The position numbers were made by a program, and so were the translations under genes. This document shows positions 23,369 to 36,197 of a DNA stretch of 64,000 nucleotides, piece by piece (within the stretch, counting starts at the first letter, position 1; each line of letters begins with the position of its first letter). Location: the NCBI GenBank assembly GCA_027943335.1, contig BSBK01006737.1, positions 557,547 through 621,546 on the forward strand, in the 5' to 3' direction. This DNA is from Chamaecyparis obtusa (taxonomy: Eukaryota; Streptophyta; Pinopsida; Cupressales; Cupressaceae). The notes under the pieces are model-generated. The model made no database searches, had not been told where the DNA came from, and was given only the letters and a program-made list of their open reading frames with translations.

Positions 23369-25887
23369 TGTGGTGTCCTAAATTTGCACCCCTACATTTA
23401 TGACACTTTTGCATTGAGTCCCATGATTTAGAAATAGAGAACCATGATCAAATGGCTACATTCAGACATCATGGCTCTTCATAGAAAAATTCCCATGATA
23501 TACCATTCAAATTTGGAGCCGATATGCTTGGATGTGAGCACGATACACAAACATCACCATAGTGCTCTAGCATCCACAAAATTGAAAAGTAAACACCTCT
23601 TTCAATGTGTGTCCCCTCTCTCAAATGTGTATGGAATGACTACTTCCACCCATGAGAAATCATAAAATCTCTTTTTCAGCTCATTTTGCTTTCTTCAGAT
23701 TCTTTGAATTTAAGCCCCCCCCCCCCCCCCCCCCCTCTCTCTCTCTCTTTGGGTATCTTTTGGCTCTCAAAGCAAAGTGAAGCTCTGTTGGATTTTTCTC
23801 ATGACATTGGGAAGACCTAATTCCTTGTCCTATCTCATTTGCATCTCTCTAGCTATCTTATGATTATTTAATTATCTTGTATATCTACTCTCAAATATAT
23901 TGCTATATTATCTAATCAAGGTAATGTGTCATCCTAAAAAGTAAGCATATAATTTTTGCTTATTTTGGGACCATTTTGTGCCTACTTTAGTGTGTTTTCT
24001 ATGGTAGGACCTCATATGGTGCCTTAATGTATACCTGATTCAAATATGGGTCCTCCTCCTCCTCCTCCTCCAAATCTTTCTTTAACTCGAGGTTGGTTCT
24101 CTCTTGTAGGATTGATTTCCCATTTTCCATCCAATCCCATAATTTATCCCTTTACCTAGGTCCTATGCATTTATTCTTGGATTTTAGATTCTATCCCAAC
24201 ATCCTGGCAATCTACATTTTCTCTCCTCACTTCCTATCACTCTTCCTGATATCCTAACAAAATTTGAGCTTGATTTTCTTGCAACAAGTCAAAATCTAAC
24301 TTGTCCTTGAGTACAAGTTGAAATATGACTTGTACCTAGGATTTTGAGCCCATATTTGGCCTAGGGCTTGATGCCGAGGTTTTCCTCTGAGGGTTATATT
24401 TGTAGTTATCCTGGACTTAATTTGGACCCTGAAATGTGTATAAAAGGAGATCTCTTCCTCTTATTTTCTTAAGGGAGATCTATTCATTCTTGTGCAAGTA
24501 ATCTATTACTATGTAGGAAATCATTCATCTATTGTACATTCAAGAGATCCAAGTGCAAGTAAGTCATGATTACAAAGACATCCATTATCAAGTGTTCAAG
24601 CTCATCAAGCATTAATAGAGTCCATGTAAGACATCAAGTATCATTAAGCATTCACATCTTCATTTTAATGAATAAATCAAGGCATTTCCTTCCTTAGATC
24701 TAGCTTCTTTCCCCCATTGGAGGTCAAGCAAAGGAGTTTGACATCAAGGAAGGATATCTTCATTCATCAAGTCTTGTTCTTGTTCTTACCCAATCAAACA
24801 TTTTGATGAATTACAACATCCGCTATATGAGGTTTTGTCTTACATGATTTCCTTTAGGGTTTTTTTGTTGATTCAAAGCTATTGCATCAACATACTTGAT
24901 CACATTCTAAGAGGTAATTGCATCTACGTGGTATGATATACTTTATTATTCAGATCTAATCTTTGTTACATGACAACTTATTTCTCCTTTATTTCATTTC
25001 ATTTCATTTCTAGGTTGATTCCTAAACAAGGGTTTTATTGAGGTAAGCACCTCCCTTCAACCTTCTTCTTCTTCTTTTATGTGCCCAAGAATAAGATAAA
25101 AAGTTCTTGGTTTGGATTTGGAAGGTACAGACACAGTTACAGATCCCCACAAATTTTCATCATATTTAAAGTGAGTTAGGAAGAAGTTGGATTTTGACTT
25201 GTACTCAAAATCTCAACTTTTACCTGCACTTTTTGGCTCGAATTTACATAGCAGACAACTACAGGTCTCAAGGTCCTACATCGAGAGTTACAACAACTTC
25301 TAACAATAGTCAAATTCAGCTTCAAAGTACCATTCCTCATATTTCATTTTCAAGGTGCATTCATTCTCATTTATTTTCCCTTGCAGTTACTTTCATAGAT
25401 CATACTTTCTATCCTTTAATTTTTGTTTTCTATTATCAAATCATATTCCATTATGGAATACAAAAACCCTACATTATGTTGATCACACTTTGGTACCCTT
25501 TAATTTCTTGGTTATACGAATCAGATTCCCTTGTGGGAGGAAATGTATTCCTAATATATGTAGGACCTATTGAGTGATCTACATATTAAAATTATTCACC
25601 TATATATATATATTTATATTATACAGGTAGTAAGGGATTTCCTCCCTCAAGCGAGGTTCAATTTTACTACTCATATGATCTTTGTGCAATAAGGGCTTTC
25701 CTCCCTCAAGTGAGGCTCATTTTTATTTCTCATCTTTGTGTAATAGAGGTTCTCTTCCATTAAGAGTAGAGTTATTTATATTACTTTTATCCATTTGAGT
25801 TTATCATCCATCTATCTATCAAGCTGTCCATGGAGGTGGGAACAACGAAGTGTGGTTTTGATCGAGGCAAGCCACTTTAAGACCACA
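23369..25887 (+). repeat. H1 3' LTR
   Basis: Starts TGTGGTGTCC right after a PPT. It contains a 21-base C run and (CT)n at 23715-23748, a TATA box at 24439-24446 and a leader with AGGTTGATTCC. The right end is a guess: ACCACA at 25882-25887 mirrors the start TGTGGT. The 5' LTR and its TSD are outside the window, so the edge cannot be confirmed; another candidate end lies near 25,998. Confidence 0.6.
24439..24446 (+). promoter_or_regulatory. TATA box of H1 3' LTR
   Basis: TATAAAAG about 1.07 kb into the LTR, followed by a pyrimidine-rich and CAAG-rich leader. Confidence 0.6.
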
Positions 25888-27170
25888 ATAATTGTCCCTT
25901 CTCTGTGTGTGTAGGTTACATATAGATACCCAACTCTAGAAGTTGATTCCGAAATGAACAATTTGTGAATATTATGGTTTTTGATAAACATGACCCCAAC
26001 ATGGCACACAAACATCTATGTTGTGCACTATTGTTTGAGGTTGAGAGCTTCAAATTCTCACGATATGATATTTTCTTTGTGTATTTTTAGTTTCTAAAGT
26101 AGAAATATCCATATATAGTGTAGTTTATATTTTATTAACATTTTTGTATCTTTTTATATTAATTTATCTTAATCAGTCCTTAATTTCAATTTGATCAAAG
26201 TTATTCTATTTTTTAAAAGTTAATTTCTAAGTATTTTAACATATTTATATTCCTCCCTTTATCTTCACATGTCTGCATCATTGAGGTAGCGTAAGGAAGA
26301 TTTAAGCTTTTGGAAAGTAGAAAATCTCTTACTCTACAAAAAGATACCACTTTCAAGAGGAACATATTTCAATTCACCATCACTATTTATACTCTACCGA
26401 AACAAGGGAGTTGAGATTGTCCCCTAGACTGATTACTTCTCTAGGTAGACCCTATAAAAGGGAAAAAATAAGATCACTTATTTATGATGTACCCGAGTTT
26501 TTCACCAAGATGGGAGATGAGAGAATACGTAAGTAGATCTTGTGGATTAAAATATAAGAGAGTTCATTTTAAGAAATCTAAATGTGTGATTAATTTCAAG
26601 CCTAATTTCAACATGTGGAAGACAAACTAAGCATGATGATATAAAAAAAGGAAGTGATTCTATGATAGATAGCAAAGACTATTAGGGTAAATGCAAGAAG
26701 TTGGGTCCCAATTTAGGGGAAGTTTTCCCAATATTGGGAATCCCACTAGAAATGTGTATACATTTAGAAATAAAAACTTATGCATCTAGGTTCATACGCC
26801 TGACCCAAAAATTAGAAACATGTACGTGTTCAACTTCGTGCACCTGAGCCTAAACGTGTACACATTTTCTAAAAGTATTCATTTTTTTTGAAAATGTTTG
26901 GTTGAGCTTATTTTCAATTTGACTAAGACAAACAAAGATGACATTTTATACATGTACGTATTTGGGAACATTACCACCAACCCCCATCAACATTTTTTAC
27001 CTCCCAAGTACGTAAAACTAGTTTATATTTGTTATTGTTTGTTTTTCTTTTTTTTTGCAAAAATAGTAGGGTGATATGTTGTTTTTAAATTCTTTTAGGG
27101 TAATATGTAGTTTTTAAAATTTCTAGGGTGATATGTAGTTTTGTTTATTGTTACATTTAAATTTTATTTT
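25888..27170. other. Flanking DNA, no gene seen
   Basis: AT-rich sequence to the right of H1. Contains a palindrome CCCAATATTGGG near 26,730 but no recognisable ORF or element ends. Confidence 0.4.
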
Positions 27171-27565
27171 TTTGTTGTTAGATTTAATGCAAAACCCTAA
27201 AACTATAAACCCTACAAACATAAAACCCAAAAATACTAAATCATACAAGTATAAAACCATATGTTTTCTTTACAAAATTATATTAAAATATTATTTTCTT
27301 TAAATTTAAATGTAATTTTATTTAGTTTTTAAGATTTAGAACCCTAACACTCTAAACCCTAGAAACATAAAACCAAAAATAAAGAAAAGAAATGTAAAAC
27401 CCTAGATACATAAATCATAGGTAACTAAAACCATAGATACGTAAACCCTAGGTAACTAAAATCCTAGATACATAAACCCTTGGTAACGAAAACCTTGGAT
27501 ACATAAATCCTAGGTAACTACAACCCTAGATAACTAAAACCCTAGTAATGTAAACCCTAAACCAA
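27171..27565 (+). repeat. Degenerate telomere-like repeat (AAACCCTA family), 31-bp higher-order unit
   Basis: AACCCTA/TAAACCCTA words recur throughout. From about 27,395 they form an alternating array in which a 15-16-bp 'AAACCCTAGATACAT' unit alternates with 'AAACCCTAGGTAACT', giving a period near 31 bp over about four copies. Plant telomeres are (AAACCCT)n, so this is interstitial telomere-like DNA, diverged and reorganised. Confidence 0.7.
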
Positions 27566-28129
27566 TGTATATATTTAATACATTTGTAAATAAAAGTATA
27601 ATAAAGTGTTTGAGCTCGTAGGTAAATCAAATAAAATACATCATAATCTCACAATGAACGCATAATTAAATAATTATTATGAATATAAAATACATAATCA
27701 ACTTCAATAGCAAAGTTAGGTATATCAAAATAATTAAATATCTATTCAAAAAATTGATTACAAGATAATTGGTGTACCTAGCTGATTTGAAATATATCTA
27801 ATATGAAAGTACATTGGAATACCATTATAAAATCCAATGTTAGGTTTGAACCATCAGAATACCATTAAACAATGCATGTTAAAGAAACTAGATTATGATA
27901 GTACATTTAGTTTTTCTTTTTGGCATGGTTTTTGTTAACACTTAATTTCATTGTGTAAAAGTGCGTTCAAAGATATTTAAATGTTCTCTTTAATTTCAAA
28001 ATTTTCATATTAATGTAATATGTATATTATAGATTCCTCATTTAGTAATTGTAAATTTACATGTTTGTATATATGTAGGTTACCTTCATTACACATATAG
28101 TATACATGAGTTTTCCATACATTATCTTT

Positions 28130-28480
28130 TAGGTCAAAATACTCGTTCACCTCTATCTACACCTAAAAACCCTCCGTCACCACCTTCGCCTCCACCCCCT
28201 CCACTTCCACTTCCACCTCCACTTCTACCTCCACCTCCACCTCCATCTCCACCTCCACCTCCACCTCCACCTCTACAACATCAAGGTTTAAAGGAGTAGA
28301 ATCGCTTGTGAGCCAATATCATGGAGAATGTAAGTAAAATTAGAGAGGATACTATTACCATGAGAAATGAGCCAAATCACCCACCACACTTATTGCACTT
28401 TGTAGATTCCATGAAATCTATTGTAGATTCCATGAAATCTATTGTAGATTCAATCAAAGAAATTAATTATTAGCTTGATA
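28130..28480 (+). pseudogene. Proline-rich exon-like remnant with a 21-bp repeat
   Basis: One + frame reads LSTPKNPPSPPSPPPPPLP and continues Pro-rich to a TAG at about 28,299, preceded by TTTTAG (possible splice acceptor, about 28,133). In phase after it, a charged segment contains VDSMKSIVDSMKSIVDSIKE encoded by a 21-bp repeat (TGTAGATTCCATGAAATCTAT, truncated form). No family is recognised. It may be a gene or DNA-transposon fragment. G2 inserted about 30 bp after it, and its continuation should be sought at 62,994. Confidence 0.35.
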
Positions 28481-28515
28481 GTATCCATTGATGGAGGGAG
28501 GAGAGGCATGATTTC

Positions 28516-29321
28516 TGTGTGATCAAAAGTGTTTCACACTTCTATGAACCATTACACTTGAGAAAAATCCATGGAAGAGGAGATCCCAAGAAGAAACTCC
28601 TAGCTTCCTAGTTGAAGCAAGTTTAATCCTTCTCATGATGCTCGTCATATTGGCATGAAGGATTAGTGACTTGAGTACTCCAAAATGGAAGATTCAAATC
28701 TAAGAAATGAAGCTAAGATGCAAGAATGTAAGCTAAGATGAGAGATTAAGCTAAGAATGTATGCAAGTAATTAACAATCTAGAATGAGCTTGCAAGAGAA
28801 ATGCAAGAAATAAACTAGATTAACAATGCAATATTAAGCTATGAAATAAGAGCAACTAAGAGCTAAGAATTCAAATTAGCAATATTGCAAGAAAGATAGA
28901 AGACAAAAGAATGAGTGGATGAGATGAAGAGGCAAAAGGAGATGCAGGGAGATGCAAGGTTAGGTAGAAATGAGTGGTGAGGATTAAGAGGCAAAAGAGA
29001 AATGTTAGGTAGAATAAGACAAAAGAGAATTTGAAAGAAAAAATCCTTTTTAATTGCTAATTATTCAAGATTAAGTATGCACACATGTGAATGTGTTCTT
29101 TTAATAAAATTGAAGAAACTTTATATTAAAAGTAAGGTTTTAGCAATTAAATAACTATGCAAGCTCTAGAAATTAGACCGTAGTATAAGCTTGATATAAT
29201 ATTTTGATTTAATTATGAAAAGGGGATTTTTGAGGTTACTCTGTATAATGATGCTTATCAAAGAGATGATTTGATCAAAAGGAGGGCTCAAGTTCTATTA
29301 GACCAATTTTAGGTGATTATA
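28516..29321 (-). repeat. G2 3' LTR
   Basis: 806 bp, ends TGTGTGATC / GGTGATTATA on +. It lacks about 140 bp present in the other LTR (around 62,450-62,580), including its TTTAAAAGG TATA-like site. Confidence 0.85.
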
Positions 29322-29336
29322 TTTGCCCCTCTTTGA
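29322..29336 (-). other. G2 polypurine tract
   Basis: Minus strand AAAGAGGGGCAAA directly before the LTR start. The equivalent G3 tract reads AAAGAGGTGCAAA. Confidence 0.75.
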
Positions 29337-31335
29337 CTAATGTATGAGCGATCTAGGAGCACATTGAGTCAAATAATAGATGATGTCAAGGATAGGTGAT
29401 AGAGATCAGATTCGAAGCCTAATTGAGTGAAGACCGATAAGCAAGATGAGAGTATCTAGCCTAATATGAAGTAATGAGACTGAATATCTGTCCAAGGAGA
29501 TTGAGATAGCTAATCATCTAAGAGACAATACCAGATTGATATGGGTCATGATGAACTTGATATGCCCCAAGAGATAAAAAATAAGCTTGTCTAAGTGTAC
29601 TGATATGAAGTAATGAGAACACTCTTTCATAAAGGAGATGTGGAGAATCTCAACTTGATATGAAGCAATGAAGATGAGATGAACTAAGAAATTATGTCTA
29701 GTCCCAATTGACTTGATCGATTTAAGATTTGGTTTGATTACTAGATTTGAAGATTAGGGGATTTGATCGACGAAAAGATTTTCCATATTGTGATGCCCCC
29801 TCAGGATAGAAATGGAAATGAGGTACAAGGGGTGAAGATTAGCCTCATAAGTCCAGAAAAGAAAGAAAAAGTGAGAAAGAAGTGATAGCATCGGTATTCA
29901 ACTGTGTTAGGAGATTGGGAATTTTGATTTCAATCCTGAAAAGAGGATCAAAGATAAGATTTTGTTGTCAATTACCTCCGTAGAGAGAAAGGAAGAAGGA
30001 TAAAGAAAGCATAGCCCAAGAGAACCAAAAATGCAAAGCTAAATGCAACCCTAGAATGAAATGCAACCTAAGAATGAGAATGCAACCTAAGAATTTTTGG
30101 AGTAGTCCAGTCACCGATCTTGTAGACCATTAATTTTCATCATTTGAGCGTTTGGGACATCGGGGGTCAATGCAACCTTCACCAGTGAGAGAGAAACCTT
30201 GAAAATATGAATACAACCCTATCAGATAAGATGTAGGAAACACACGTAAGCATTGAGACATAGACATTGAGATGATGTGAACATGGTTTCCAAGTTAATG
30301 TTGTAAGATATCACAACTAATAGACAAGGAGATAATTCCAACGTCACCTAAGTGTCTGAATAAAGAGGGTCGAGGTATGTGTGGTGTTCTAATCGTGACG
30401 GAGGCTCTTATCATAGACACCCAACTTATTAGACATCTTAGGATCATTGAAATCACACCACTAGCAGAAATCAAAGAAAAAGGATGTTATGCCTGCAATC
30501 GTGAATCTCTAGTCAAGTAGACATAGTTGAGCGACCTTGGAAGACATAGAAAGTGAAAATTAATGATAATATACAACACACAAGAAAGTAGTTCAGCACA
30601 GATTAGTCATTTTTTTAAATTTTCTAGGATGTAAGTTGGTTTTAGGTGTTAAGAAAACACCTTTGTGCTAGTGTTATAGTGAAAGTGCACAGTGAATAGT
30701 GAAAGATACGGTATGTGTTAAGAAACACAACGAAGCCCAAGTTGGTAGTATTGAAAAAAATTGAAGGATTGGGGTGTTGAGAAACACCAAGAAGTGTCAG
30801 TGAGAAAGTGTCCAACAAGAAGGACTAATATCTAACTCAAGTTAAGCACAAGAGGTCGACCAAGAGGTAAAGCATGAGTAGTTTAGATAAGCACACGATT
30901 GCCCCTAGATGGAAGATAAGAACCAAAGACAAGAAAAAGACAGGTTCCAGCCCAAGATGACACAAGGGAACATAGAGAGAGATGGATGAAAGGAGACAAG
31001 AGCCTAGCTACGCATTGATAGATGGAGTGCTGATTGCAAGGTTTCACTACTTGGGATGATTTTACACTTTTCTAAATTTTTTATATATTTTTAGGACATT
31101 TTACAATTTTTAGGATTTTTTTCAGGAGCAATATATGCCTTTTATAATTTTTTTCAGGATCATAGATTGTTGTACAGGAGTAAAAATATTAGTTGTGGAA
31201 CCACTATAGAGGAAGAGCGTTGAGAGAATATTTAAAAATACTACCATTTGTAGTAGTAGCTAGCTGACAAGTTTCAGAATCAGAACCAGATGCTGTAGTA
31301 GTAATAAGAGGATCCGACCAGTAGTGTCCAACTAT
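29337..31335 (-). other. G2 3' noncoding region
   Basis: 2 kb with no ORF that I can support. It contains an AATGCAACC-rich patch (30,030-30,090), a block conserved with G3 (30,320-30,530) and a perfect hairpin GGTGTTGAGAAACACC (30773-30788). Unlike G3 and H1 there is no antisense PMD ORF here. Confidence 0.6.
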
Positions 31336-32060
31336 CTAGAGGTCCATAGTCAATGAAAGATCATTTAAGTGAGACAAAAAAATATCCTCGTGGACACATC
31401 TTAACCCTTTGTTAGATTTCCCATGTTCTAAACACTTAGGGAGAGTACATTCTAGATTTATCTTAGTCATGTCATTAGTAATGTGGAGATACCAATATGC
31501 ACTTTTGGGAAAGGCAAGATGGAGTGAAGAGTGTGAAGTATGAGAGGTAATGATAGTGGAATGGAGTGAGTTATGAGAATTTAGAAGCTTGAATGGAAAG
31601 TTTGATTTTCCTTTGATATCCAAGTCTTTTAGCTTGGGAATCCACATAACTTTTGATTTTTCTTTTCTTTGAGATGCTTTTGATTGCAATTCTTGTAAGA
31701 TGGATTTCGAGATATATTTTTGCTTTGATTTTCCTTTTATTTTTGAGGACCTTTGTGTTCTTTTGAATACTAATTTTTTCTTTGTAGTCACATGTCGATT
31801 AGATGGGACATGGTGACCTTGAGATATACGTGGATTTTGATTTTTATGTTGCACATCCAAGTCACTTCCAAAAGACATGGGAATAATGGATGAGGGAGGC
31901 TGATATGACTAGTTAGATGGAGAGGTGGATGAGAAGTGAGTGGGCCACTTAATTTAGGGAAGGAAGAGGATAAGGGGTCAATGGGTTCAAGTGCAAAGAT
32001 ACTGGTATCATCCTCATCATTCATGAATGAATCAGATAGATCAAGAAAATTATCTTCCAT
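31336..32060 (-). pseudogene. G2 unknown ORF downstream of G-patch
   Basis: Two overlapping minus-strand frames (32060-31788 and 31878-31336) form one broken ORF of about 240 codons. The first part is acidic (MEDNFLDLSDSFMNDEDDTS). The second is basic, with KLVFKRTQRSSKIKGKSKQK and a Trp-containing segment (VMWIPKLKDLDIKGKSNF). It occupies the place where RT begins in G3. I do not recognise the family. Confidence 0.5.
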
Positions 32061-32360
32061 AGAATGTTATCAATTATGAGTTGTCCTAGAAGAGTCAGAT
32101 GAGTTTAGGGGAGTATTATGTGAGTTTAAATAAGATGGTTGATTTCGAGAACTAGGTCCCTCTTCAGGTGGTAAGAGTGCATGAATAGGAACCATTTAAA
32201 TTATAGATACACCTATATTCCATGAAGCTATGATAGGATGAGGTCTTATGTACCCATGATTTTCTAGAGAAGTTGAAGTATTTCTTTGAGTAGGTGGCCT
32301 AGGAGCCATAGGAATGATTTCCACAGAAGGGTGGAAAGGATTATCATCAGTTTCTTGATC

Positions 32361-35300
32361 TTAAGAGTTCAAAATTTGTCCTCTTTCAAAGTTGGTAGGA
32401 GGAGAATATCTATGTATAACATCAATTGGTATTTCCATTATAGCATCAGATAAAGAGTCCCATTCATATTCAGTTGAGTCTATCTCACTCTTGCAATACT
32501 GTCTGATGTAGTCAGTTAGAGACATTATAAAAGGCATATTTTCTTCATCATTGTCATCTATTCTAGGAGTATTATCAGTAGCAGGAGCTTGTTTAGTAGC
32601 AAGAGTAGTGGAGTATTTTAGAATAGGCATACCCTGATGCATATCCAAGATGTGGGAGACGTCAGCTAGTTGCCCCCAATCAAGATCAGTAGTATGTTTA
32701 ACAATAGCAATAATTTGTTCAATATTTTGGATGAGATCTTCCTGGGTAGGACTAGGGTCATGTTCTTGAGGTACTTGAGTAGGTAGATAAGGCTCTCCTT
32801 GATAATCTAGATTAGAATTATGAATGTGTCGGAGCCTTTCATAAGTCATAGGTTGGATTTTTGCTTCTTCTTTATTTTCCTCTGAGTCCTCATATGTATT
32901 AGTACCACTGCTAGGTTTTATAAGATTATGTTCATGATAAAAAACACCAATTTTGTCTTTAGGGTCTCTAAATTCAGTGTGTATAGGTTCAAGAAGACCT
33001 TTTCCTTTTCCAAGAGGACTTTTTCCATCATGTCCCATCTTCTATATAAGATGATAGACCATACCATATTTTTGAGGTCAGTTTTCAGTATGTTTATCCT
33101 TTAGTTCAAACTCTTTGTTCTTGAATATTGAGGTATCATTTTCATCCCTTTCCAACTCTAGGGGAATTGTTGCTTTAATCATCTCAGTACTCTTATGAAT
33201 AACATGTGTTGAAGTTGAGAGGGATGATTTAATGTAATATTTTGAAGAGAGAGGGAAGGTGTCTACTTGATAGGTTCCCATGCTAGTAGGTCTATCAAGT
33301 ATTCTTTTTCCATGATCTGATAGAGATTTTGTTTCAGGAGGTGATCCTTCTTTGTTGTGAGGAACTATACGGTCTAATTGTTTAGGATTGTTGTGAGCAC
33401 ATGCTGAGTTTGCAAGAATAGTAATCTTGATTCCATCATGAGGAAATTTATGTAGCGATGGTATGTTGAAGGAACTACTTGCATAGCATGGATCCAAGGG
33501 CACCCAAGAGTATATTATAAGGCAAAGGAATGTCTAGGGATTAGTAGATGATGTCCCGCTGAAAAAGACCCACTTTGATTAGTAAGAATACCATGCCTTT
33601 AGAAAGGAATTCCTCTTCATCATATGCTTTGATTATTATTTTTCACCTAGGATCAACAACATGCTCTAAAAAATCAAGATCCTTAACCAGTTTAAAAGTA
33701 CAAATGTTAAAACCCATGCCTCCATCTATCAAAATGTGCTTGACTCTAAACTGATGAATGTAGACTTCAATGTGAAGGGGTTGATTATGAGGATGACTAA
33801 CATAGATGCCATCTTTTTCTGAGAAAGTGAGAGGAGGTGAATCAAGGTGTTCGACCATGGACTGGAACTTGTTGACGTCTAGGTCCCTAGGAATATTTTT
33901 TGCAAGAAGGGCTTGATTAAGAATCTTCTTATTGGAAGGAGAGATCTCAAGTAGCTCAAGCATTGAGATCTAAGTTGTAGTGTGCTGAATTTGGTTAACC
34001 AAATTAAGATCTTTTGCATTCAATGGGGTAGCTAGTTGAGTTGTTGAGATTGAAATCTTCTTAGAATCAAAGGAGGAAGATGATCCTTCTCCTGATGGAG
34101 CTTGAGAGCTAGTTGCCATGTTGGATGATTCAATTTTAGCTTTTCCTTTAGCACGACCAGAAGATTCAAGCATGTTGATCACGTTGTCATTGTTAGCATA
34201 AGTGTAGGCAACTTTGTTATCCTTTTCCTTGGAAGATTCTCCCTTTTCAAATTTAGGAAAAGGCTCCTTAAAAGCCTTATGATCATTGTTTTCTTGTGTG
34301 GAGTCAACCACAATAGTCTCATTATCAATTAGATCGTAAATGATATTTTTTAGTTTCATACATTCATTAGTTTTATGGCCCCTTTTGTGGTGATAATCAC
34401 AATAGCGGTTGTCGTTCCACCATGTAGGTTTGATTTCAGGATCGTAAGGCCTTGAATTATTAGGCAAAGTAATGATCTTGTTGGTGAGAAGAGTCTTCAA
34501 AGCATTGCCAAGTGATTATCCAAGAGGAGTGAAGTTTATTTTAGGCTTAGGAGCCCAAGGCTTATCATTTTTAGCCTTCATGGTAGTAGAGAGATTAAAT
34601 GCTGGTTCTTTAGTAGTGGTAGATTGTGAAGTTGAAGCCACAATACCGTCATTGACGACATCCTTAGTTTTGTTCTAGAATTTGTTTTTGTCTTTGTTAG
34701 ACTAGTTGTTAGAAGAGGATTTGGGTTGAAGAGTGATATCACCCTTACAAACAAGGACATCCTCAATGCAAATAGATCTTTCAACTAGTTTATAGAAAGA
34801 AGCATGAGTTTGCATCTTTAACGTATAATTCATTTTGGGAACTAAAGAGTTGATAAATATGTCTATTTTCACAACCTCAGGAATCTATCAGGGATAGCAC
34901 AAGTATAGCTTCTAAAATCATTGTAGAAAGACCACAAAGGATTCACCTTGACATTTTTTTATGTTGCAAAGATCAAGCATTGTGATAGCATGTTTAATGT
35001 TATAGGAATATTGCTGAATAAATCGTTGCACTAGCTGGTGAAAAGATTTGAGAGGAGGAGATAGTTTGGTGAACTATTCCATATCTTGACCACTGAGACT
35101 CCTAGGAAAGAGCCGCATGAGATAAGTGGGTTCATGCAAGAACTCCATGTTAAGTTTGCAAAATCCCCTAATGTGATCATGAGGATCTTTGCTACCATCA
35201 TATTTTTCATATTTAGAAAAGTCAACCTTTCAAGGAAAAGTAGGCATGTATAGATCTTTCTCAAAAGGAAATTAGCATATAGCCTCAAGTGAGAAAGATG

Positions 35301-35907
35301 TTTTTGGTTGTTATTTCTCTTTTTCCAAGTGTTGCATATGTTTCATCATGTCTTCCATCTGTCTTCTTAAGATTTCCATTTTAGATGGTTCTTCCTTTTT
35401 GATTAGATTATCAACGTCAAATTTGTGGGGTAGTTTAAATCCTTGGGAGGCCAAGTGCAAGAAGTATTGGTCTTTATTTTGACTTAGAGTCAACTTCATG
35501 AGTCTTTTTAAACATTCATCTTGCAAAAACTACAAGATATCTTCTTCAGTTATTTCATTGTCTGAATCACCGCCTTGTGAGCCATGTGGTCCATGTCAAG
35601 TGTGTTGGGAGTCTTGTTGAGAATTATGTTGAGATCCATGTCTAGAATTAGGATATTCTTGGTTTTCTTGTCCAAAGTGTTTATGACCAAGTTGTTTTAG
35701 GAATTGTCCAATTCTCTTACTTCGTTAATCCATGGTTGGAGTGTAAGAAAAACCATGTGCCAAACTAGGAGAGGATATAGTAGATTCACTATAGATGTTA
35801 GAAAAGGGTTTGAAACCCCAAGTTATAGGACCTTCTTTAGTTGAGTTATCAAAGATAGATTCAGGTTGTTTTCCCTCATGGATCTGAGATCTAGTTATGA
35901 CCGACAT
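32361..35907 (-). pseudogene. gag: G2 gag, protease, G-patch polyprotein
   Basis: Starts with ATG at 35907 (MSVITRSQ, compare MVVTRNK in G3). A retrotransposon gag domain (DPHDHIRGFC, LMRLFPRSLSGQ) lies near 34,950-35,250. A CHHC-type zinc knuckle YCDYHHKRGHKTNEC is near 34,390. The aspartic protease-like motif KHILIDGGMGFNICTF is near 33,690-33,740, with DGG where many proteases have DSG or DTG. The G-patch (MGHDGKSPLGKGKGLLEPI) is near 32,960-33,038. An acidic YEWDSLSDAIMEI segment is shared with G3. Several stops and frameshifts break it. Confidence 0.85.
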
Positions 35908-36192
35908 GAAAAAAAGTTGTCAAAAGCCAAATAGGATAACTTATGATGATTTGATGTTCAAGCTAGGTAAGTAAAGGTGTTCACTTTTCCAAAGTGTAAT
36001 AGTGTAAGAGAGATAGAGAAAAGGTAAATTTTGATAAAGTGTCCAAGTTGTGGGGAGATCCCTATGTATGACACTTGTGAACAAGCAAGAGGTTGGATAG
36101 AGCATCCAAGAGAGTTGACCAAAGAGATGGTGGACACATGAGCATTCTGTTGGCAAGTGATGTTTTGAGAGCATTATGGATCACTTGAGGGT
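35908..36192 (-). other. G2 5' leader, part adjacent to gag
   Basis: About 290 bp of untranslated leader before gag, cut by N1; the rest is at 59371-62046. Confidence 0.6.
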
Positions 36193-36197
36193 TGTCA

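Larger units (their letters stand above)
1558..25887 (+). mobile_element. H1: old Ty3/Gypsy Tat-lineage element, broken into pieces by at least five insertions
   Basis: Pieces at 1558-2087, 5775-7482, 8733-10784, 13589-16935 and 23181-25887 together give protease-distal region, G-patch, RT, RNase H, archaeal-type second RNase H, integrase, antisense PMD ORF, polypurine tract and 3' LTR. The double RNase H and the extra antisense ORF between integrase and the 3' LTR are features of the Tat lineage. The 5' LTR, gag and protease lie left of the window or behind RT-A. Frameshifts and stops are abundant, so it is an old dead copy. Confidence 0.8.

Noticed and set aside
25194..25577. 127-codon + strand ORF
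   Set aside because: It lies in the H1 LTR, has no recognisable motif and has hydrophobic bias expected from T-rich DNA.
27171..27565. A true chromosome end
   Set aside because: The repeat is too diverged and is flanked by ordinary repeat-rich DNA on both sides.
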